A stretch of DNA of 64,000 bases, from contig NC_080672.1 in assembly GCF_030247195.1 (NCBI RefSeq), positions 388,013,037 to 388,077,036 of the forward strand. Reading direction: 5' to 3'. This document shows positions 57,735-64,000 of the stretch, piece after piece (the stretch's first letter is position 1; every line of letters starts with the position of its first letter). The DNA is from Topomyia yanbarensis. Its lineage: Eukaryota > Arthropoda > Insecta > Diptera > Culicidae. Both the position numbers and the translations under genes were made by a program. Below the pieces are notes generated by a model. That model was not told the DNA's origin. It ran no database searches and saw nothing but the letters and a program-made list of their open reading frames with translations.

Positions 57735-60510
57735 TTCCCCTAATTTATTGATTTATTTATTTCTTATCTTCGGTATACATCGTAGAAGCTTCGTTAAATC
57801 TGCGGCAACATCTTTTCAGTGCCCCCCCCCGGTTACGAAGAACACGAGGAGACGCATACAAATTAACGCCCGAGCGAAGATCGGGACTGTCGATGTTACC
57901 TGATATCAAGTCGAAAACAAAAATTCTTTGCAGGAAGATACGGCGAGTCGCCAGAGTCTGCAGAACGAGTAACACACATCTATCGGCATAAGGAGGCAAC
58001 ACAACTGGATCATTCCATAGAGGTTTCCTGAGGGCGAATCGCACTCATGCTTTTAGTCCGTAGAAGTCATCGACGTCTGCCCTGTTCCGCATCAGGTAGC
58101 CCAGCATTCCGAAAGCCTTAGCAGTTGTCGCGGTGATATGGTCGGAAAAGCTCAACTTCCTATCGAAGAGCACTCCCAAGTCACGGATTGAATCGACGCT
58201 TTCAATTGTTCTTTCTTTTAGGTTGTATTCATAACGTCCTGGAGTAAGCAAGGGTTCGAAACTAATGACTTCCATTCCGTTAAGCGTGCACCATTTCTGA
58301 ATAGTACAGATATCTTCTTGAAGCACTACGGCGTCCAGTGCCGAAGCGATAGTTCGGAAGATTTTGAGATCGTCCGCGTAGAGCAATTTCCCAGACTTGA
58401 TCGGACTGCAGATATCGTTAATAAACAAAATAAAAATAAGCGGGCCCAGATGGCTGCCTAGCGGGACGCCTGTGGGTGTTCTGAATGTGTTTGAGCGCGT
58501 GTTTTTTATACTCACGAATGCCGATCAATCGAAAAGATACGACTGCAACCAGTTATTCAGCCAGGAAATTAAATGGTAATGTTTGCCTTTAAAAACCGCG
58601 ACACGTATAAACGATCTAAATAGTCAATGGACAAACATGGATTTACGCTTGAAGTCTGGTAGAAAACCCATCTATGACCGCATACCACATCCAAACCGTT
58701 ATAAATTTCGATTCCGTCAATGAAATATTTTCAAACTTACAGGAGATATACTTGATTACTATATCTTTCGAATGCCATGTACTAAATAAGTAGACAAATA
58801 TTTTTTTGTTTATAGAGATAGGACCAAACCCGTGGGTGTTTGCTGGTAGCCTTATGAAACGTGTCATAAAACTTCAAATCGCAATTTCTCTCGAATCTCT
58901 CGATGGATCATTTTGAAATTCACTGAGAAGATGCTTAGATACTGTATCTTTCGAATGCCGTATGACAAATTTATGGTCATTTTTTTTGTTAATAACGGTT
59001 TTAGGAACACCGTGAGCTCCTTTCCAGGCTATAGGAAAAATGCCTTCAGCGAGAGAACGATTGAAAATGATGCACACTGGAAGAGACAGCACGTGGGCGC
59101 AGCTTTTTATAAATTGAGGCGAGAGATGATCGGGGCCAGGCCCTTTCGACGAATCAATAGCTGTCAGAGCCTTCAAGACGTCAGCTCGACTTACAGTGGG
59201 ACGGGGGAGATTTATGTTGTACGATAGTAATGTTTCCAAATACTCTTCCGAAGGGACGGTATAGTCGCTTCTAAACACTCCGCAAAAAAAACAGCAAGAA
59301 AATTTACGGCATCAGCTGGATATTGCGTGCTTGAGTTTCCAAGGAAAACGTCAGTGGGAGTACTACCGAATCGTTTTCTGCTACCAACGAATTTCCAAAA
59401 TGTTGCAGGATGATCACGAAGGCTATTTTGCACATGACTCAAATACTCACGAAAAGCCGAATTCCGGGCAATTTCGTATTGCAGTTCTATCCATCGAAGC
59501 GTAACTTTGTTTTCATCTGAATAACGCTTGCTTTGTTTTCGTAGGGCATTACGCAAACAGAGAATCTCAGCGTTTCACCATGGAAATTTGAAATCCACCC
59601 TCCTGTTGACTCGTTTCAGTGGAACCTTTTGGCGGAGTATACCATATACCTTACCATAAAACAGCGCGACTGGTTCGTAAAGCTCATTACAACACATTAA
59701 ATCGGTCCAGTCGACAGTGGCAATCAGTGCGGAGATTTCGTCAAAGTTGCAACGATTAAAGTCAAAATCAAGGTTGAGAATCGAATGATATGAATCATCT
59801 CCAGTGTTGGTACGTACATCTAGCCGCAGGACAAACGGTGAGGATCGACTTTGAGAATAGCAGTCGGAGGTTCAAGCAGCTCTGCGATATCCGTGTTGTT
59901 TATGAATGCAAGATCGCGGATCCTCCCGGTCACATTCGTCAGTGAGCAGATCTGGTACAGACCGCCTGTAGCCTATTTCTTGTTCCGAAGAGGCATTAAT
60001 AGGTAAGTAACATTTTAGATCGCTACCGAGCGACCACTGATGGTGTGGAAGATTGTAGTCTCCAAAGACGAGAACAGTGTCGGTGCTGCACTCGGTGCAC
60101 TAGCACGACTTCCGGGAGATTAATATGTTTTCGCGCAGCCAGGTTTCCGTTAGGCCAATGACGTCGTAGTAACTAAAAGAAAGCGCTAGATGGAATTCTT
60201 GTGTTTTCGTTCTCATTCCTCTCACGTTCTGGTAATAAACGGAAAAAAAACTGGTCGGAATGTGCAGCAACTTCGGGAACAGGCAATACAGGATGTAAAA
60301 CAGGCGATGTAACTAGTTGAGTGGGGGGCGAAGAGCAGTGGAGGTCATTGTTACTGAGTTGGGCGCATTCGGTTTCCAAAAAACCTTTCCGGAATCCGAC
60401 TTCTCATCGAACTCACGATAAGCAATCCCAACTGGCCAAGTAGCCGCCGTCATAGCCTTTCCTTTGAGATCCGTGGACATGCCAACATTGTAGGAGACAA
60501 AATTTAGCGT
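57735..60510 (-). pseudogene. LINE of the CR1/Jockey group, multiply broken
   Basis: Read on the minus strand, from right to left. 60480-60380 resembles the end of a LINE first protein (STDLKGKAMTAATWPVGIAY). From about 60232 the endonuclease begins (YQNVRGMRTK, then IGLTETWL near 60150, then after a deletion VFGDYNLPHHQW near 60070). Then come the linker (VTLRWIELQYEIA near 59500; FWKFVGSRK), the start of RT (SSKGPGPDHLSPQFIK near 59140), RT box GVPLGSHLGPL, the catalytic YADD at 58369-58380, LGVLFDRKLSFSDHI near 58150, and the carboxyl end (RFALRKPLWND, FVFDLISGNID) to about 57757. The tail is AT-rich with AAATAAATAAAT. Defects include frameshifts, a TGA before the GVPLGS box, deletions after FYGLKA and in the endonuclease, and about 365 bases of foreign sequence at 58640-59005 in place of RT motif A. 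It is dead, 5' truncated or nearly so. Confidence 0.92.
58640..59005. repeat. Foreign sequence inside the LINE RT, with an internal direct repeat
   Basis: The words ATCTTTCGAATGCC(A/G)TGTA/TATGAC and TTTTTTTGTTTAT/TTTTTTTTGTTAAT occur twice, about 190 bases apart (58760 and 58947), inside a stretch that does not continue the RT. It occupies the place where the RT fingers and the first catalytic aspartate should be. Ends and target duplication are not visible. Confidence 0.5.
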
Positions 60511-60800
60511 TCTATGATCTCACAAATGTCACATGCTTCGTGAACACACACAAAAATTTATGTGAAAGGGCTAGGGTAACGAAAAATCTGTAATTCTATT
60601 TCTGCGGGGAACATGTGGATCGGAAATCTCAAGGTGGTTTGTCCGCTTGGGATCTACAGTGGGGCAGAATGTTACTTTCGAAGCTCAAAATCTTCAGCGC
60701 CCTTGGATTGTATCCCGGAGGATTGGTGCCTTCGCCAAAGTATCTTGGATGGAAATGAGCATTACTTTGGCAGCTTTGTTTTTGATCTAGATAAGTAGAA

Positions 60801-61286
60801 ACCAGGCATTGTATTTATCGCTCATATGAGTAAATGCGCCCGGATAGTTTGCTACTGCGACAATAAACACTCACATTTTCACACGAAAAGTTATTGGCAC
60901 TCACACAACTTCTCCGGATAAATACAATGTGTTATTTCTCTGGATAAATAAAACAGCCGGAGAATGAGTGAATGAGTTTATCACGGTATCCTTTTTTCGC
61001 TCGCTGCTTTCCTGTCGTTATTCCAGAACACGAAAAAACAAGTCTATCATATTTCTTTGCCGCTTTTCTTTGTAATTAAGTGTATTTTTTGAAGTTTTTA
61101 TTGGTTTCCACGAAATTAAAATTTTATCACCTTCTCCGGTGAGAAGGAAAAAGTCAAATAAATTTTATCCGGAAAATCATTCTCATCATATTTGTGGAGA
61201 CGGATAATTTTGCGACTCATCTCGGAAAAGTTGGACATCGGATAAGCTTCTTCTCGCGTGAGTGAGAGAGAATTACAATGCCTGGT
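60801..61286. mobile_element. MITE, about 485 bp, with CCGGATAA words
   Basis: The ends are ACCAGGCATTGTA (60801-60813) and TACAATGCCTGGT (61274-61286). TAGAAA lies on both sides if the element is taken from CCAGG to CCTGG, so the target duplication may be 4 to 6 bases. The word CCGGATAAAT or TTTATCCGGA recurs inside on both strands (near 60917, 60945, 61168, 61240). Non-coding. Confidence 0.75.
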
Positions 61287-62324
61287 AGAAACTGATCTAG
61301 ATCAGTTCTATCTTTTGACAGAGGTGTTCTATCAAAAAGCTTTCTTCGATAAATCTGTTTGTTTTGATACGTTTAACATATGTACTAAAGATAAGTGAAA
61401 TCGTTTTTAACCACTAGCGGGATCTAGTACAGTGAGCCATTTATGCGATTTCCGGAGGGTTAACATCGTATAGTTTGATTTCCACGCATATATTTTTTGA
61501 AAAAAATAGTTGGGTTTATCGGAACAGTATGTTTGGAAGAATGTTCATACATAATAGCCATCTTTTGGCTAGAAAATGTTAGTTTCACATTGCACTGGTT
61601 AGATGGCGCCGATACTATCTTGGACACGAGGAGATATAGAATATTAACATGTTCAGAAGAATTATCGAAACATGTCTGTTCATCAACTTAGTGGAAGACG
61701 CCGAATTGCTATATCTATCCGTTCAAAAGTTAGTATTGGCATACTAACCAAAGATAACTCATATTTTGTACTAAAATTCTACCAAAAATAAAAAAACCTT
61801 GAACTAATTTATAAATTAATTGAAATAAGTCATGAAGTGAGTAAAACTCAGTGAGTCATTTTCTAAATTATGGTTCGAAAAACGAACTGAAAATAATATT
61901 CAATTTAAAAACCAGTGTGGTGCAAAACTGAGACTCCATTAAAGGTGTCAGTTCCATTCAAATTCATTCACAATATATGGTGTTGTTCGCAAATGTAAGT
62001 CGGATAAAAAAATTAATATCGAACGAAAACGACACGAAAACTTCGAATTGGAAAAAAAGCAAATATCATTGCAAACTTTATCACTCTCTTTTTCTCATGT
62101 AGGGTCTTTCCACAAAAGGCACGCGTTTTAGCATTCCTAATCCTAAAAAATCTTTGCGCAATCGCCATTCAAAATCTTCGCTCACTGGAGCAAGGGGTTC
62201 TTGAAACAATAAATCCCGTGCTTCAGTAGATCTACGTCAGACGAACTCGAATCGATGACCACAACGTTGATCTCAACTTTATGGGCGGGCATGTAGATGC
62301 GGTAGTCTTTTATAAAATACTAGC
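61287..62324. other. No gene seen
   Basis: Near 62110-62330 the minus strand has a short open reading (DYRIYMPAHKVEINVVVID) reminiscent of a copia-type polyprotein linker, but this is too short to call. Confidence 0.35.
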
Positions 62325-62530
62325 TAATACCCGTTGCGCGTTACTGCGACTATCAACGAAATGGGAGGAAAACACAATTTGTTCCGAAGCACCATCTGGC
62401 GGGCAGATAATCCCCAACCAATAGCACGCAAACACGCTCCATAACAAATGCCTACTACGTATAAATTTTTAGGGCAATGGGTTAAGCCGTTTGGAAGTAC
62501 ATAAATCACATACATACAAATATTGACTGT
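62325..62530 (+). repeat. Retroelement-like 3' tail
   Basis: TACTAGCTAATACCCGTTGC at the left, GGGCAATGGGTTAAGCCGTT near 62472 and ACATACATACAAATATTGAC at the right follow the pattern of a widespread insect retroelement 3' region (ACTAGCTGACCCG...; ...CGTTTNGGAGT...; ACATACATACA). Assignment rests on recall of that pattern and is loose. Confidence 0.4.
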
Positions 62531-62536
62531 TGTATA

Positions 62537-62640
62537 CACTGAAACCTCCATTTACGAACCAAACCGGGGGTTCTTAAATTGAATTAGGTCGTAAAAAGGG
62601 TTCGTTATTTGGGATTTAGTTCGTAAAAAAAGTTTGCTTC
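62537..62640 (+). mobile_element. Pogo-like element end, truncated
   Basis: CACTGAAACCTCCATTTACG follows a TA at 62535-62536. CA(G/C)TGAAACC with a TA is the typical start of pogo-type elements (compare 23666). GTTCGTTATTTGGGATTTAG follows, partly mirroring the start. No right terminus was found. Confidence 0.45.
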
Positions 62641-64000
62641 ACATTCTTATTAGATTCGTTGGTTGAGCAATATTCTCGATAACCCTTGCAATATGGGTAT
62701 TTTTGGAACTGGCTTGACAAGTAGATGCTGAAAATGGACAATTGGAGCAGTTTTAAAACCGGGTTTGAGGAGAGCACTGAAAGTTTGATTTTCTTTATAA
62801 GCTCATTGAGGATAACTCAAAAAATACGTCAGCGTGACATTTCCGTGAACATAAATTATCATCGAAAGTTGAACTGCAAAGGCACCAAAGTAAACAAAAA
62901 AGAGGCACAAAACTGAAACTCCGCCAATGACGTCAACAGACAACGCTACGGCTCAGGCTGTAATTAATCATTCCCGTAATGTGATGTTTTGTCAGGTTCA
63001 ACAAAACTCTCCCTACGTCTGTTTACGCCTATTTTGATCAAAAGGGCTCCTAGTTTCAGGAGACCTGATGAAAAAATGACAAAAAGGTGTTACATTTTCG
63101 TAGAATTTCCGGTGGTTTCCCAGTAGACTATTTTTGAAATACAACACGAAACTCGCCAATCACAAAGATCGTTTAACCTAAGGCCGACGCATTTTAGAAC
63201 TTCCCTATGAGAGCGGCGCCTTTCATCCTGTTCTACCAGACCAAAGTTTCTTCGATTATTTAGTGATAAAATAAAACAAAAACCTAGAAAATTACATTAA
63301 ATTTAAAAATGTCGCATGCTATTCACTCGCTTCCCTTAAGAGTCATTCATTCTCAGTAATGCAGCTCCCAAGTTATATTGCTTAAAATAGGTCCCTCCTT
63401 CCAACGTAAAGAAAATTACATTCATATGCAAAACTGGTCTGCTCGTAACATGCACAGAGCATTATTTGGGTTCAGATCCAAATATTTGTTTCAATTTAAG
63501 TTGCCCCTGTAATCGCTCTCAGGATAATAATAAAAACAGCTTGAGCTTCTGCAGTAACCAGTTTCATGATTGAATAACCATCCTCGCTTCCATTTCATGG
63601 TTAGATAATATTGGAGTAAACCTTGTTGATGTATCCCATCAACCAGAGCCCCATCCTTTCTCTCACCTTATCGCCAAACTATTTACCACCGTAGTGGAAT
63701 GTCTATGTCTGAAAGCCATTCGGGATTGCAGCTTCTGTCGAGTTAATCCCAGTGCTTCCTCGATACGGTTACGGGTCCCAAAATGGATCAAGGATAACTA
63801 GCCCAGTGTGAATTTATTTATTGCTTAACACACTACCGCATAGCACAGTCACACATACAAATACAAAGGAACCCTAGTGAAAGGAGAACGAAACCCGTTT
63901 CGACCGGTTGGGAGACAGAGAAAGAGAAGGAGTGCAACCAGCGTAAAAGGGGAGCCAGGATTATCCCTTTGGAGTTGATTAATGGGCGTTCGGAGCGGGA
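62641..64000. other. No gene seen
   Basis: The part after about 63580 is more balanced in composition and looks unique, with no frame or motif that I can support. It may belong to a gene outside the window. Confidence 0.4.

Overview
This is a stretch of gene-poor, repeat-packed insect DNA, and its content points to a culicine mosquito (Aedes or a close relative). The grounds are a tRNA-derived SINE of the Feilai type with a perfect target duplication, dense miniature inverted-repeat elements (MITEs) with TA target sites, decayed LINEs of the CR1/Jockey and LOA/R1 types, and an AT-rich background. The species call is inference. I found no intact protein-coding gene, no tRNA gene and no CRISPR array. 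Most open frames are short and look like chance; the longest (several hundred codons, 26.0-27.5 kb) are an artefact of a 17-bp tandem repeat that has no stop codon in any frame.

Layout. 0-3.2 kb is featureless AT-rich sequence. 3.2-6.0 kb is a dispersed repeat split by two TA-specific elements standing side by side (a 1.45-kb palindrome and a 0.95-kb MITE); an unsplit inverted copy lies at 50.9-51.4 kb. 7.35-7.84 kb is a palindromic insertion between 15-bp direct repeats. 8.0-9.3 kb is a CGTGA-rich repeat, with a longer relative at 54.2-56.5 kb. 9.9-11.35 kb holds the relic of a core-histone gene pair: an H3 pseudogene (+) and an H2A pseudogene (-), tail to tail, each still followed by a recognisable histone 3' stem-loop. 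13.1-13.56 kb is a short array of ~145-bp units. 18.0-22.8 kb is a 4.76-kb foldback element whose arms are degenerate ~140-155-bp tandem units, interrupted by a 1183-bp solo LTR. 23.7-24.1 kb is a pogo-like MITE.

26.08-27.66 kb is a 17-bp minisatellite of about 93 units, uniform on the left and decaying to the right. 28.4-29.0 kb is a LINE RNase H fragment and 29.11-31.03 kb a non-autonomous hAT element with an 8-bp target duplication. 31.2-31.8, 36.4-37.3 and 38.05-38.36 kb are further TA-type MITEs. 38.6-41.5 kb is two palindromes around a 115-bp tandem array. 45.9-53.7 kb carries remnants of an unidentified protein-coding repeat, a LINE endonuclease fragment broken by a hairpin insertion, and the unsplit repeat copy. 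57.7-60.5 kb is a CR1/Jockey-type LINE pseudogene on the minus strand. The rest, up to 64 kb, is MITEs and unassigned sequence.

The parts do not work together as a pathway. The value of the window is as a record of insertions: several nested events can be dated relative to one another because a related unfilled site survives in the same window.
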